Positions 53,907 to 64,000 of a DNA stretch of 64,000 nucleotides are shown here, piece after piece. The notes under the pieces are model-generated. The model worked only from the letters and a program-made list of their open reading frames with translations. It was not told the DNA's origin and ran no database searches. The first letter of the stretch is position 1; each line of letters starts with the position of its first letter. This stretch comes from Schistocephalus solidus. Taxonomy: Eukaryota > Platyhelminthes > Cestoda > Diphyllobothriidea > Diphyllobothriidae. The stretch is taken from positions 1 through 64,000 of the forward strand of contig WEDG01009040.1 in NCBI GenBank assembly GCA_017591395.1. Reading direction: 5' to 3'. The translations under genes were made by a program, and so were the position numbers.

Positions 53907-56900
53907 GTGAGTCCACTCACACTAGCAGCCTGGAATGTTCGTTCCCTTTTAGACAATCCTAGGTGCAAACGGTCGGAATGGAGGACGGCGCTAGTCGCTC
54001 GGGAACTGGCGCGCAACAAGGTGCACATTGCTGCTCTCAGCGAGACCCGATTCTCTGAGCAGGGTCAGCTGGAGGAGGTGGGTGCCGGTTACATCTTCTT
54101 CTGGAGTGGCCGGCCAAAGGTAGAGCGATGCGATGCTGGTGTTGCCTTTGCCATCCAGAACGACATCGTGGGACGTCTTGCCTGTCTGTCGCAGGGTATC
54201 AATGACCGCCTGATGAGCCTCCACCTGCCTCTTTGGGGAGACAAGTTTGCCACCATCATCAGCACCTACGCTCCCCCAATGACGAGCTCTGATGCGGCGA
54301 AGAACAAATTCTACGAGGACCTGCACACCCTGCTGGCGACTGTGCCGAAGGCGGAGAAGTTAATTGTCCTTTGTGACTTTTACGCCCGCGTTGGGACAGA
54401 CCGTGCCTCGTGGAGAGGAGTGCTGGGTCCCCGCGGTCTCGGTAGCTGTAACGATAACGGCCTCCTTCTTCTGCGAACGTGTGCGGAACACCGTCTCCTC
54501 CTGACCAACACCTTCCGCCTCCCGATGCGGCAAAAGGCGACCTGGGTACACTCCCGGTCGAGACACTGGCACCTCTTGGACTATGTTCTCGTCCGGAGGC
54601 GAGATAAACAGGACGTGCTGGTGACAAAGGGGATCCCCGATGCCGACGGATGAACGGATCATCACCTCGTCTTCTCCATGATGAGGCCTCGTCTGCAACC
54701 ACACAGAAGACCCCAAGGTAAGCGACCACAAGGTAAGTTTAATAATTTTTTGTTGAATATGCCTGCTCACCATCTCCATTTCAGCAACGAACTGGCCAAC
54801 CGACTAGGCAACCTTCCAGTCACTGACGCAACCATCTCCGTGGAGAACGGTTGGTGTCAGCTGAGGGACACCATCCAATCCTTCACCCTGGATGTCCTTG
54901 GCCACGCACGTCGTCAGCACCAAGGCTGGTTCGATGACAACAACGCAGCTATCAACGCTCTGCTCATCGAGAACCACTTGCACAAAGCCTACGTTGATCG
55001 CCCTACCGCTGCAAACAAGACAGCCTTCTACCGAAGTCACCGCCTTGTACAGCAATGGCTGCAGGAGATGCAGGATGCCTGGATGACGCGCAAAGCCGAG
55101 GAAATCCAAGGGTACGCGGACCGACACGAATGGAAGAACTTCTTCGCCGACACCAAGACTGCTTACGGACCTCCCGTCAAAGGTGCCGCCCCTCTTCTCA
55201 GTGCCGACGGCAGGACGCTACTCACTGAGAAGACGCAAATCCTGAAGCGATGAGCAGAACATTTCCAAAGCGTTCTCAATCAGCCCTCCACCATCTCCGA
55301 TGCCACCATCGATCGCCTGCCTGAAGTAGAAATCAACGCTGACTTTGCTCTCACGCGCTCTCTCCAAGAAACCATCACAGCCGTGCAGAAACTCTCCAGC
55401 GGGAAAGCACCTGGCTCGGACGTGATTCCTGCTGAGATTTACAAGCATGGCGGACCCCAACTGATGAACCGGCTCACAGTGCTCTTCCAGGAAATGTGGC
55501 ACCAAGGGCAAGTCCCTCAGGATTCCAAAGATGCAAACACTTTCCACCTGTACAAGAAGAAAGGGAACCACCAACGCTGCGACAACCACCGAGGAATTTC
55601 GCTCCTGAACATCGCTGGAAAGATCTTCACCCGCATTCTCCTCAACCACTTGAACGCTCACCTGGAGCAAGGACTGCTCCCGGAAAGCCAATTTGGCTTC
55701 CGACGACACCGAGGAACAATCGACATGATAACTCGCCACTCGCCAGCTGCAAGAGAAGTACCAGGAGACGCGAACTTACCTCTACACTATCGTCGTTTAT
55801 CTGTCGAAAGCCTTTGACACGGTGAATCGTGACGGGCTGTGGAAAATCATGCAAAAATTCAGCTGTCCTGAACGTTTCACGCATATGGTACGTCAGCTTC
55901 ACGACGGGATGATGTCGCACGTTACTGACAATGGGACAGTATCCGAAGCATTCGCAATGACCAACGGAGTGAAGCAGGGCTGCGTGCTTGCACGTACCCT
56001 CTTTAGTCTCATGTTCTCTGTCATGCTAACGGACGCCTACCATGACGACCGCCCCAAAATCCGCATCGCCTACCGGATGGACGGCCAACTCTTCAACCAA
56101 CGACGGATGCACTTCCGCTCGCATGTCTCCACAGCCACCATCCATGAACTTCTATTCGCTGACGACTGCGCACTCAATGCGACGGCAGAAGAGGAAATTC
56201 AAAGGAACATGGACATCTTCGCTGCCACCTGTGACAACTTCGGACTTCGCATAAACACTGAGAAAACGGTTGTGATGCATCAGCCGCCGGCCAATACCAT
56301 CTACACCACCGCTCCCATCAGTGTTAATGGCGCCCAACTGAAATCTGTGGATACCTTCACGCACCTGGGCAGCAATCTCTCCCGCAGCACCAAAGTCGAC
56401 GATTAGATCGCCCATTGGATCGCCAAAGCCAGCCAAGCGTTTGAACGTATGCAGAACGTGGTCTGGAATCGACACGGTCTCCACCTCAGCACCAAACTTA
56501 AGATGTACAAAGCTGTCATACTGCGGACGCTGCTGTATGGAGCGGAGACTTGGACGATCTACAAAACGCAGGCACGGAGGCTCAACCACTTCCACCTCAG
56601 CGGCCTTCGCAGACTATTAAAGCTGACATGGCAAGACAGGATACCTGACACTGAAGTGTTGGAATGAACAGAACTTCTCAGCATTTATGCTCAGCTGAAA
56701 CAACTGCAACTGCGATGGAGCGGCCACCTTGTGAGGATGGATGACGAAAGAGTACCCAAACGACTCTTCTATGGAGATTTGCTATGGGTTATCGTCGACA
56801 AGGGGTCAAGTACGACGCTATAAGGATACTCTGAAGACTTCCTTGAAGCAACTGCAGATCAACCCGGTGACCTGGGCGGACCTCACCTGGAACCGACCGG

Positions 56901-57828
56901 CTTGAAGAAGGACAGTGAAGACAGGGGCAGCAATCTACGAAGCCAACAGGATCACTGCTGCCAAGACCAAAAGAGCGGCACGAAAGTCACCAGCGCCCCG
57001 GACCAACATCGCCAATGCCCAGGTCCTTCCAAAATGCCCGCGCTGTCAACGCAACTTCCGCGCGCGACACGGCCTGGTCGGCCATCTTCAGACGCAATGC
57101 ACCAACAATCCGAGAATTCAAACTTCTACGTCAAATTCTGCCAACCGTCCTTCGGACTCCCCAGCCGTCCCTCCTGGCATCAGTTCATTACTCCCACCAT
57201 CATCGAGACCACATTCCAATACTCATCACCTGTTACCTCCACCACACCCACCGCCGCCGACGCCGCCACCTCCACCACCATCATCGATGAGGACTCTCTC
57301 CTAACCTGCCCTCAATGCGATCGCACTTTCACCTCACGCATCGGCCTGGTCAGTCACTTGCGAATCCATCGTACAGAGACTGGTGAACCAGTGCCTGGAG
57401 CACCCACACACAGCAGAGATCGCCGTCTCCACTGCCCTCGCTGTCCTCGCGCATTTACTCATCGCATGGGCCTATATGGTCACATGCGCATTCATGACAG
57501 CGGAATTCACCGCAATGCCGACAACACCGATACACCATGCACACCCTCCGCTCCTGTCATTCTTACCGCCACTGCCACCCCCACTACCATGAATGACATC
57601 CCCCCAGCCTCTACCGATTTCTCATGCCCACACTGCGCCCGCAACTTTAACTGACGCATCGGCCCGGTCGGTCACCTGCGAATCCATCGCACGGAGGCTG
57701 GTAAACCAGTGCCTGAGGATCCAACATGCAGTCACCTCGCCCGCCTCCACTGCCCTCACTGCTCCCGCACACTTACACACCGCATAGGCCCATTAGGGCA
57801 CATGCGCCTCCACGAGAACCTGCGGTAA
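53907..57828 (+). pseudogene. Non-LTR retrotransposon: AP-endonuclease, RT and five C-terminal zinc fingers
   Basis: The best-preserved element here. The endonuclease (53907-54700) has [21 protein letters not shown] and [15 protein letters not shown] replaces the expected GDFNA-type motif, so two catalytic-loop residues are altered. Linker and RT follow (55140-56760): LSSGKAPGSDVIPAEIYKHG, NIAGKIFTRILLNHL, FGFRRHRGT, motif A VVYLSKAFDTVN (Tyr at the expected catalytic Asp), NGVKQGCVL, motif C LFADDCAL, and thumb [17 protein letters not shown] linker with GAAIYEANRITAAKTKRAAR leads to fingers at 57034-57100 (C2HC type), 57307-57369, 57433-57495, 57624-57686 and 57751-57813 (C2H2), joined by HRTETGEPVPGAPT-like linkers. 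Nonsense changes lie at 54651 and 55251 (TGA at expected Trp), 56404 and 56665. A +1 shift lies near 55733 and others near 56780 and 57200. The RT looks RTE-like; the clade is uncertain. Fingers probably bind nucleic acid. Confidence 0.88.
57034..57813 (+). other. C-terminal zinc-finger array of the retrotransposon
   Basis: Finger 1: CPRCQRNFRARHGLVGHLQTQC. Finger 2: CPQC with HLRIH. Finger 3: CPRC with HMRIH. Finger 4: CPHC with HLRIH, broken by a stop at the eleventh residue. Finger 5: CPHC with HMRLH. Fingers share the (I/M)GL.GH or (I/M)GP.GH helix start. Repetition of the finger plus linker suggests growth by internal duplication. Confidence 0.8.
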
Positions 57829-57874
57829 ACCACCAGAGTCTAAGCCATATCAGTGCACAATACCCACACTATTA

Positions 57875-58045
57875 CATAGACAACACCCTTACCATTATCA
57901 CCTACCTGAGAATATCACGGTTTTATAGAAACTGTGGCTTGGAAGGCTGCCAATCTGACGCTTACACCAGACCATGCCGTCGGCCCAGTGTATTTGCTGT
58001 GTGCGTCGAGTGGCTGACCCGTGGACTGGGAGTCAGACGGCGATG
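57875..58045 (+). repeat. Dispersed repeat X, partial copy
   Basis: ATCACGGTTTTATAGAAACTG, TGTGGCTTGGAAGGCTGCCAA and CGTCGAGTGGCTGACC match the CCGTGGCTTGGAAGGTTG and GAGTGGCTGACTGG blocks of the copy at 6850-7310. Confidence 0.6.
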
Positions 58046-58184
58046 GTTCCATCATTTCCCCTGATTTAGTGAATCCTGGTGTGTGCGTTATGCGGGCCAG
58101 GTCGTGCTGTGGCGCGCGAAGACGGGTACGCCGACCCGTCAGCCAATGCGCCCACTCCCACCTCAGATAACTGACTGGCTCAGA

Positions 58185-58605
58185 TGGTGGTCTGATTGTG
58201 GGGGTGGGGGAGAGAGTGAGGTCAACAACTCAGCGCATTTTCCTCACCATAACCAATCTGACGCGCTTGAAACTATAACGGTGCACTAAAAGCCGTAGTT
58301 TGGAAGGTTTTAAACTGACGGGAACATTCGTACCACGTGGTCGGCCCAGTGCGTGCGTTTATGCGCAAAGGACGACTGGCCTAGAGACCCTGGCCACGCC
58401 AGTCACCTGCGCCCTCTCCCATCTCCGGTCTTCTTGACTCTGCCTTGACACTGGGCATAGCTGGACGTGGAGTAGAGATTGCGGTAGATGCAGCGCAAAT
58501 CTACTATCACTTTAAGCTAAATCACGCGCAAGTTACCGTACCTGCACCACCTTGCTGTGGAGCGTACGGTGGACCTCGTCGAAATCGACGGTCTAACTAT
58601 CATGT
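58185..58605 (+). repeat. Dispersed repeat X, long copy
   Basis: The fullest plus-strand copy: GTGGGGGTGGGGG, CTCAGCGCATTTTCCTCAC, CTGACGCGCTTGAAACTATA, GTTTGGAAGGTTTTAAACTG, CACCTGCGCCCTCTCCCATC, CTTCTTGACTCTGCCTTGAC, GCAGCGCAAATCTACTATCA, CACGCGCAAGTTACCGTACC and CACCACCTTGCTGTGGAGC. Confidence 0.75.
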
Positions 58606-58779
58606 GCCCCCTAAACGGGCCGCTTTGTAGATGCGCTGGACCAACACATGGTATACGGTCCCATAACAAATGCCGAACATGGGAGGTGCGTGTGTCCACC
58701 ATGGACACGCGTAGTTGCAGGCTCATGTCGCACCCCGCCCTCCCACTCCGTGGGAGATGCTTCATCTGCGCCCGATCCC

Positions 58780-58965
58780 GCCTCCGGTCTTCTTAACTAG
58801 GTCTTGACACCGAGCACAGGTAAGTAAGGTAAGAGAGAGAGAGAGAGCCGAAACATGCAGTGCAAGTCTACTGCGCACAAGTCATCGTCGCTGCACTACC
58901 CTTCTGGGGAGCATACGGTGGACATCGTCGGACTACGACGGTCGAACTGACGTGTGCTCGTTAGC
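58780..58965 (+). repeat. Dispersed repeat X, partial copy with (GA)n
   Basis: CCTCCGGTCTTCTTAACTAGG, GACACCGAGCACAGGTAAG, (GA)n at 58830-58847, then CAGTGCAAGTCTACTG and GCATACGGTGGACATCGTCG. A dinucleotide run sits where other copies carry GGA. Confidence 0.65.
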
Positions 58966-59261
58966 TACTTAGTGGCCCTTTACGAACGTTATCAGTGTAG
59001 GCGACGGGAGGGGTTTTTTCAGTCGAAAGGTCACATACCATGATGTGTGCATTACCTCAAGATTGCATGCTCTATTATTTTGTACAACTTAATTTTTTCT
59101 GCATATTTTCAAGCAGGGTAATAAAAGCATCACAAAGTTATACAAACCTAGAACTGCCTTCTTTCTTCAAGCTAAAGGAAGATATGTCTTCCGGTGCATA
59201 AATTTGCTGAGACTTTTTTACTTTCGGGCCAAACCCCATACGACTACATCTACAGAGGATA

Positions 59262-59520
59262 GTTTGCGAGGTAGGGATGCCTCGTATGGCCGCCTACGCA
59301 GGACACGGGAATAAGAACGCTCCGTCCACTTCAAATAGGTGGCCTTGCGGTAAGTTCAGGAAGGGCAAATATTTCAGTGTCTTAATGCCAACACTTACCC
59401 CAACAATAAACTAAATGGTAAGTTCAATCTTAAGCCTATCCATACCCTAAGCCTACACAGTTAACACATAAAAACCTTTACCCTTAATTTTAACCCCAAC
59501 TCGGATATTCCGGCCCTGGT
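59262..59520. repeat. MITE with telomere-like interior, copy E
   Basis: The left end GGATGCCTCGTATGGCC, then CAGGACACGGGAATAAGAAC and GTGGCCTTGCGGTAAGTTCAGG, matches copy A closely. The interior has decayed CCCTAAGCC / TTAACCCC words. The right inverted end is missing. Confidence 0.65.
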
Positions 59521-59729
59521 CACCACGCGGTAGCATCACAATCCGCGGCAAAAACTCGCCAGATATTTGACCTCCTGTATGCAACTAAATTAGAAGAAAA
59601 ATGGAATGGCTAAGATTGCTTTGAATGTCCTACAAAATCTTGCCTTCCATAAAGAACGTTATACTTTATAATGTTCCATGACCGAAGATGGCGGGATCGA
59701 GACTCAGGTGCCGCAAAATTCTGAGCTTG

Positions 59730-59812
59730 CACAAGGCTGACTGATGATGACTAATAATCATGAATGACCATCCCAATATCTCCAGTCTTTGTCTCGTTAT
59801 GCCTATACTGCT
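59730..59812 (+). repeat. Repeat S1 tail relic
   Basis: GACTGATGATGACTAATAATCATGAATGACCATCC then CCAGTCTTTGTC: the ribozyme-to-tail section with a broken GAAA. Confidence 0.5.
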
Positions 59813-59814
59813 AG

Positions 59815-60122
59815 TTCATTTGACCCACTTGTGAAAAAATCGGCGGTGACGGTGGGATTCGAACCCACGCCAGCAGGAGGAAGGCTTTAGTACAGCCGAC
59901 GCTCTAGCCAATTGACCTACGAAGCCCCAACCGGGAGTCATGTGTTTACTCACATCTGGGTTCCGTTACCCACCCATCCTACTGCAACGTATGGAATCCA
60001 ACAATTGGACTACAGTCAGCTGACTGCTCAAGCAGGATTTCCTAAGCAATTAATCTAGAATCCGCCAGATGACTACCAGACACAAGTAATTAATAGGGGA
60101 TTTTGGCAAATTTGAATAATTC
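59815..60122 (-). repeat. tRNA-derived repeat S2, nearly complete copy
   Basis: The minus strand has head (GGAAATCCTGCTTGAGCAGTC, CATACGTTGCAGTAGGATGGG), a tRNA-like core 59845-59926 with perfect B box GGTTCGAATCC, and tail TTTTTTCACAAGTGGGTCAAA. A partial tail of a preceding unit lies at 60096-60122. Confidence 0.8.
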
Positions 60123-60282
60123 ACTTGTGAAAAATTCGGCAGCCTCGGTAGGATTCTAATCCGCGTCAGCAAGGGGAAGGCTTTAGTACATCGAACGCTT
60201 TATCCTTTCCCTTGCTGGCGCGGATTCGAATCCCACCAAGGAAGCCGAGTTTTTCACAAGTGGATCAAATGAATTATCGATC
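60123..60282. repeat. Inverted pair of S2 tRNA-core fragments
   Basis: A minus fragment (60123-60205: CACTTGTGAAAAATTCGG, CAGCAAGGGGAAGGCTTTAGT) meets a plus fragment (60205-60282: CCTTTCCCTTGCTGGCGCGG, TTCGAATCCCACC, TTTTTCACAAGTGGATCAAA) to form a hairpin of about 70 bp arms. Confidence 0.75.
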
Positions 60283-61990
60283 TGCGACTGCCTGCGAAGC
60301 TCCAAAACGCGAGCTGCAACGCGAACAGCATATTCCGTAACCCCACAGATGAACGCGCTTCCAACATTTCTGCTATGGAAACTGCATAATCGGCTTTGGC
60401 AGCCACTCTATTAAAATGAATAAGGGGAAAAGGAGTGGGACGCAGATTCAACTAAAGCTCATGAAGTTGTTTCACGACCACAATCGCATAATGTCCAGGT
60501 TTACAAAAAAAATGTTCTAGATACTTCAATGCATTTATTTAAATTTTCAGGAAGACCTGATCAGATAAATGTTATCTTTGAAAATAGTTAAAAAGCAATT
60601 CTAGGACAAAAATGAGAAGCAAATTGTGGCAGGTGACAGCCTCCTTATTGTGATGGGCCAAGAAATTAACTGACAGGTAGGGTTTTAAAAATAAAAAAGA
60701 ACAGCGCCATTTGCCGACAGTTATCAATGTTCATTAAGAACGCTTTAAAAACACACAAAGTCCTATACCTGGATTTTTAAATCCATCGATAAAAACCTTT
60801 TGTGGGAAAATGTATACTTAACTGAACTATTAGTTCCTTGGTTTTAACAAACAGAACGTGTCCCATATGCGGACTCCGGTGAAGATTTTTAGAAATCGGT
60901 CACGCTCTTAAAAATTTTGTCGGTGCATTTATGTCCAGTAGAAAGTAACCGTCACAAATTTTTGATATGTCTGTGAAGCAGTGAAATGCTCGTTTGGTTT
61001 GTTTTGGTCACTCGACTACTTTGATATTTACCTGGACCACTAACCGTATGAGGGCATGCCAACTTTTCACTCTGTGTGTGCAACAAAATATGCCGTCACT
61101 TGCAACCGCAGCATCTTTCGCAGTTTTCGCTTTCATGTAGTCAAATGTTTGACCTTTCCTCGCCTCGATTGCCAGATTCATGTCGTTGGGAGCTACCAAA
61201 GAAATTATATAATCTTAGTCTTCTATGAAAAATCAATTAAATTCCTTTAATGTGTAAAGTAAATCAGATTTTTTGGACAATAAATGACGACCTGAAGACC
61301 AAGGTTCGAAATCACCAGCGGAAATTCGCCCGTTTACAGAAACCATAGATATTTTCACACTGCCCTGATGAGGTCAAATTGCCGACTGCGGTTTCAGAAA
61401 GTTTTTAGAAAGTTCCCATTTCCGTTAGGAGGAAAATTTACTCCTGAGCAACCTGTTTCTCCGCCAAACCTAGAACAAGTAAAACGAGGGAATTTACCAC
61501 CAATTTCGAGATCTCTCTTTCGCATTTCATCCTCGGCTGGGCAATGAAGCTGCTTTTCAGTGTAGACACTTTCTAGTCTAGTCTATTGGCGATGAGCATT
61601 TACAAGAACGATGGTAGACTCTGCCTGGGTGCACAACGTCCAACCATTTCAAACCAGGGACGAGGAGTAAAATAACGGGCAGGAGGGGAGCAGTGGTTGG
61701 GTCAGCTCATGAGTTAAGTCCTTGTGTTGTTATTAGCCGCAAGCCGACTACGAAACCCACGAGTCCTTACCAAAGGCCCTCACAATACCGGCCCGGGGAT
61801 ATTTTCAATGCAGCCTTACTGACTGCACTACGGTTGCGCCAAGCCCTGGCCAAATGGGCGACATACCAAGCAAGTGTCCTTCGAAGGCTCTGGCCGCAGC
61901 CGTCTTCGACAAACGCTGAATTTAATGACTGGTCCTTTGCCGACAAATTGCAGTGATTATTCACCCCGCCTGAGCGTCCACGAACGAGAC
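60283..61990. other. No recognised feature
   Basis: About 1.7 kb. No supported gene, RNA or repeat. Confidence 0.4.
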
Positions 61991-61995
61991 ACTGG

Positions 61996-62003
61996 TGTGT
62001 GTG

Positions 62004-62034
<31 letters not shown>

Positions 62035-62035
62035 A
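61996..62035 (+). repeat. (GT)n microsatellite
   Basis: About 19 GT units with one T interruption, followed by short GA and GT runs. Confidence 0.95.
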
Positions 62036-62985
62036 CAGAACGAGAGATAGAGAGAGGGGGTGTGTGTGGTAAGATAGAGTGCGCCTGAAAGTATCTCAGA
62101 CTTCTGCATAGTTCAATTTCGCTCTCGCCGTCTTTAAGGATGCAATCCCTGATGGATACCATAATGCACATGCATACACAACCGCGTCTATATGTAATAG
62201 GCAACCACGCACATGAAAGGCAGCCCGCGTCTGCGTAAGCAAGGGGACATAACGTTCATCCAAACTTTCTGTTGTAAATGAATGTTCGTATGCAGACGTG
62301 CATGCGCGTGCGCGCGCGCGCGCACGTGTGGGTGTGTGTGCTCGTCTTTGCGGACAGAGCGCCCGGGAGTTTGGCGCCAGGATCCCTCCTTTGTCAGCGG
62401 GATATTCGGCATCGTTGGTTAATTTAATTTTGGTAAGACTGTCATTCCTGCGTTTTGTTTTAAGGAAGCTGGTGGAGGGGGAAACGTCCATATGCCAACG
62501 CCTGAAACGGGTAGTAAGACCTCCCTCTCTCCCGCGTGAATTCGAAAATTCTCAAGCCGGCAGAGCACGAGACCTCAGCTCCACTGGTGGGGTATCCGGC
62601 CCAGTCATCAATGGAACCCGTGTTCACACCTTGAATCTCCCGATCTGAGGTTGAGGTATAACTGCTGGGTCGACGACGCAAAATAAAGCAGAACTTCTCC
62701 ATGACTGGATCCCGCTGACGCCTTAAGTGCGGATCGCCTAGGCGAGCGAATATTTCTCAGTCCTTTTGGAGACAATTTACATCTTTCATAGTACACTAAC
62801 TGGATTTTGGAAATATGCTTCTGACTCTAGTAGGTGGTTCCTTGGTTACATTTACCAATATGGCTAACATGGGAACTACTTTCGACCTGCCGCGCAACCA
62901 CGATACATACACTGGCGCATTTAAATAAACGGAAATGGTGGTAGTAATTCTACACAAATAATAGAAAAGCAGTGAGGGTATTAGT
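62036..62985. other. No recognised gene; short (CG) run at 62308-62324
   Basis: About 950 bp. Contains an alternating purine-pyrimidine GCGCGCGCG run. Open frames lack domains. Confidence 0.4.
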
Positions 62986-62999
62986 AGTGATCTTATTAA

Positions 63000-63091
63000 T
63001 GATAGTGATGATGGTGGCGTTAGTATTACTATTATTATATTTATTATTATTATTATAATTATTATTATTATTATTATTATTATTAGTAGTG

Positions 63092-63133
<42 letters not shown>

Positions 63134-64000
63134 ATAATAGTAGTAGTATTAGTAGTAGTAGTAGTAGTAGAGTAGTAGTAGTGGTAGTAGTAGTAGTAGT
63201 GAGTAGTAGTAGTAGTGAGTAGTGGTAGTAGTGAGTAGAGTGGTGGTAGTAGTGGTAGTAGTAAGTAGTAGTAGTAGTAGTAGTGGTAGTGGTGAAGTAG
63301 TAGTAGTAGTAGTAGTGGTGGTAAGTAGTGAGTAGTAGTGAGTAGTAGTGAGTAGTAGTAGTGGTAGTGTAGTGGTAGTAGTAGTAGTAGTGGTAGTGGT
63401 GGTAATAGTAGTGGTAGTAGTAGTGGTAGTGAGTGGTTAGTAGTAATGGTAGTGGTAGTAGTAGTAGTGGTGGTAGTGTAGTGAGTAGTAGTGGTGGTAG
63501 TAGTAGTGAGTAGTGGTAGTAGTGGTGGTGAGTAGTAGTGGTAGTGGTAGTGGTGGTGGTGGTGAGTAGTGGTAGTAGTAGTGAGTGGTAGTAGATGTAG
63601 TGAGTAGTGAGTAGTGGTAGTGGTAGTGAGTGAGTAGTAGTAGTGGTAGTGAGTAGTGGTGGTAGTAGTAGTGGTAGTGGTAGTGAGTATTAGTAGTGGT
63701 AGTAGTAGTGAGTGAGTGGTGTGGTGGTAGTAGTAGTGGTGGTAATTGGTAGTGGTGGTGAGTGAGTAGTGGTAGTAGTGGTAGTAGTGGTGAGTAGTGG
63801 TAGTAGTGGTGGTGGTAGTGGTAGTGAGTAGTGGTAGTAGTGAGTAGTGGTGGTGAGTGGTGAGTAGTGGTAGTGGTAGTGAGTAGTGGTAGTGGTGGTA
63901 GTGGTGAGTGGTGGTAGTAGTAGTGGTATTGGTGGTAGTGGTGAGTAGTGAGGTAGTGAGTGAGTGAGTAGTGGTAGTAGTGGTGTAGTAGTAGTGAGTA
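63000..64000 (+). repeat. Long degenerate (ATT)n then (GTA/GTG)n array, open at window end
   Basis: (ATT)n at about 63027-63085, then AGTAGT with increasing AGTGGT, GTGAGT and GGT variants to the last base. The purer end is on the left; variants accumulate to the right. No coding frame. Confidence 0.97.

Noticed and set aside
54259..54779. 139-156 codon minus open frames
   Set aside because: Antisense shadows of the endonuclease coding region.
63000..64000. CRISPR array or minisatellite with spacers
   Set aside because: Uninterrupted trinucleotide variants without unique spacers; eukaryotic context.

Overview
This is a window of animal nuclear DNA dominated by transposable elements. It most probably comes from a parasitic flatworm, and a diphyllobothriid-type tapeworm is my best guess. 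Reasons: introns and a Hox homeobox exon; several non-LTR retrotransposon families, one of which ends in C2H2 zinc fingers; Penelope-like elements (PLEs) with GIY-YIG domains; and tRNA-derived SINE-like repeats that appear to carry hammerhead ribozyme motifs, as in the schistosome Sm-alpha family. The species assignment is inference; no database was consulted. Only one feature looks like a conserved host gene: the last coding exon of a central-class Hox gene (Lox4 / Hox8 / Ubx-AbdA type) on the minus strand at 24092-24747. Almost everything else is mobile or derived from mobile DNA.

Layout. 1-13.3 kb: PLE relics (about 0.4-0.5 and 2.0-2.5 kb), an RTE-like relic (3.4-5.07 kb) broken by a MITE with telomere-like sequence inside (5.07-5.46 kb), a doubly truncated retroelement fragment with ~29 bp flanking direct repeats (5.64-6.55 kb), a decayed antisense copy of a retrotransposon with C-terminal zinc fingers (7.7-11.2 kb), and a PLE whose terminal repeats are inverted (12.1-13.3 kb). 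13.3-24 kb: SINE pairs in opposite orientation, a ~2 kb AT-rich foldback element (16.3-18.3 kb), another PLE relic (19.8-20.9 kb), and a SINE variant with compensatory changes in a ribozyme helix (22.7-23.0 kb). 24-34 kb: the Hox exon, an inverted SINE array (25.9-26.9 kb), large GGA and GTA microsatellites, and a plus-strand PLE (32.9-33.65 kb). 34-45 kb: a CR1/Jockey-like relic (35.6-38.0 kb), two nearly fully palindromic ~950-990 bp elements that look Tc1/mariner-derived, and a 307 bp direct repeat enclosing an RT fragment. 45-53 kb: mostly unrecognised DNA with GGA, GA and TA repeats. 53-58.6 kb: the best-preserved retrotransposon (AP-endonuclease, RT, five C2H2-type fingers) with its 5' region. 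59-64 kb: MITE and SINE relics, then a ~0.9 kb degenerate GTA array running off the window.

How the parts relate. Two distinct repeat families contain the strands of a hammerhead ribozyme. One is the PLE terminal repeat (CUGAUGA, hairpin, GAAACGUC). The other is a ~302 bp tRNA-promoter repeat that occurs as head-to-tail units with the ribozyme once per unit. The second is the most interesting signal here: stem I changes on both sides between subfamilies while staying paired, and the unit length equals the spacing between predicted cleavage sites. Several microsatellites appear to have grown out of short tracts inside the dispersed repeats.
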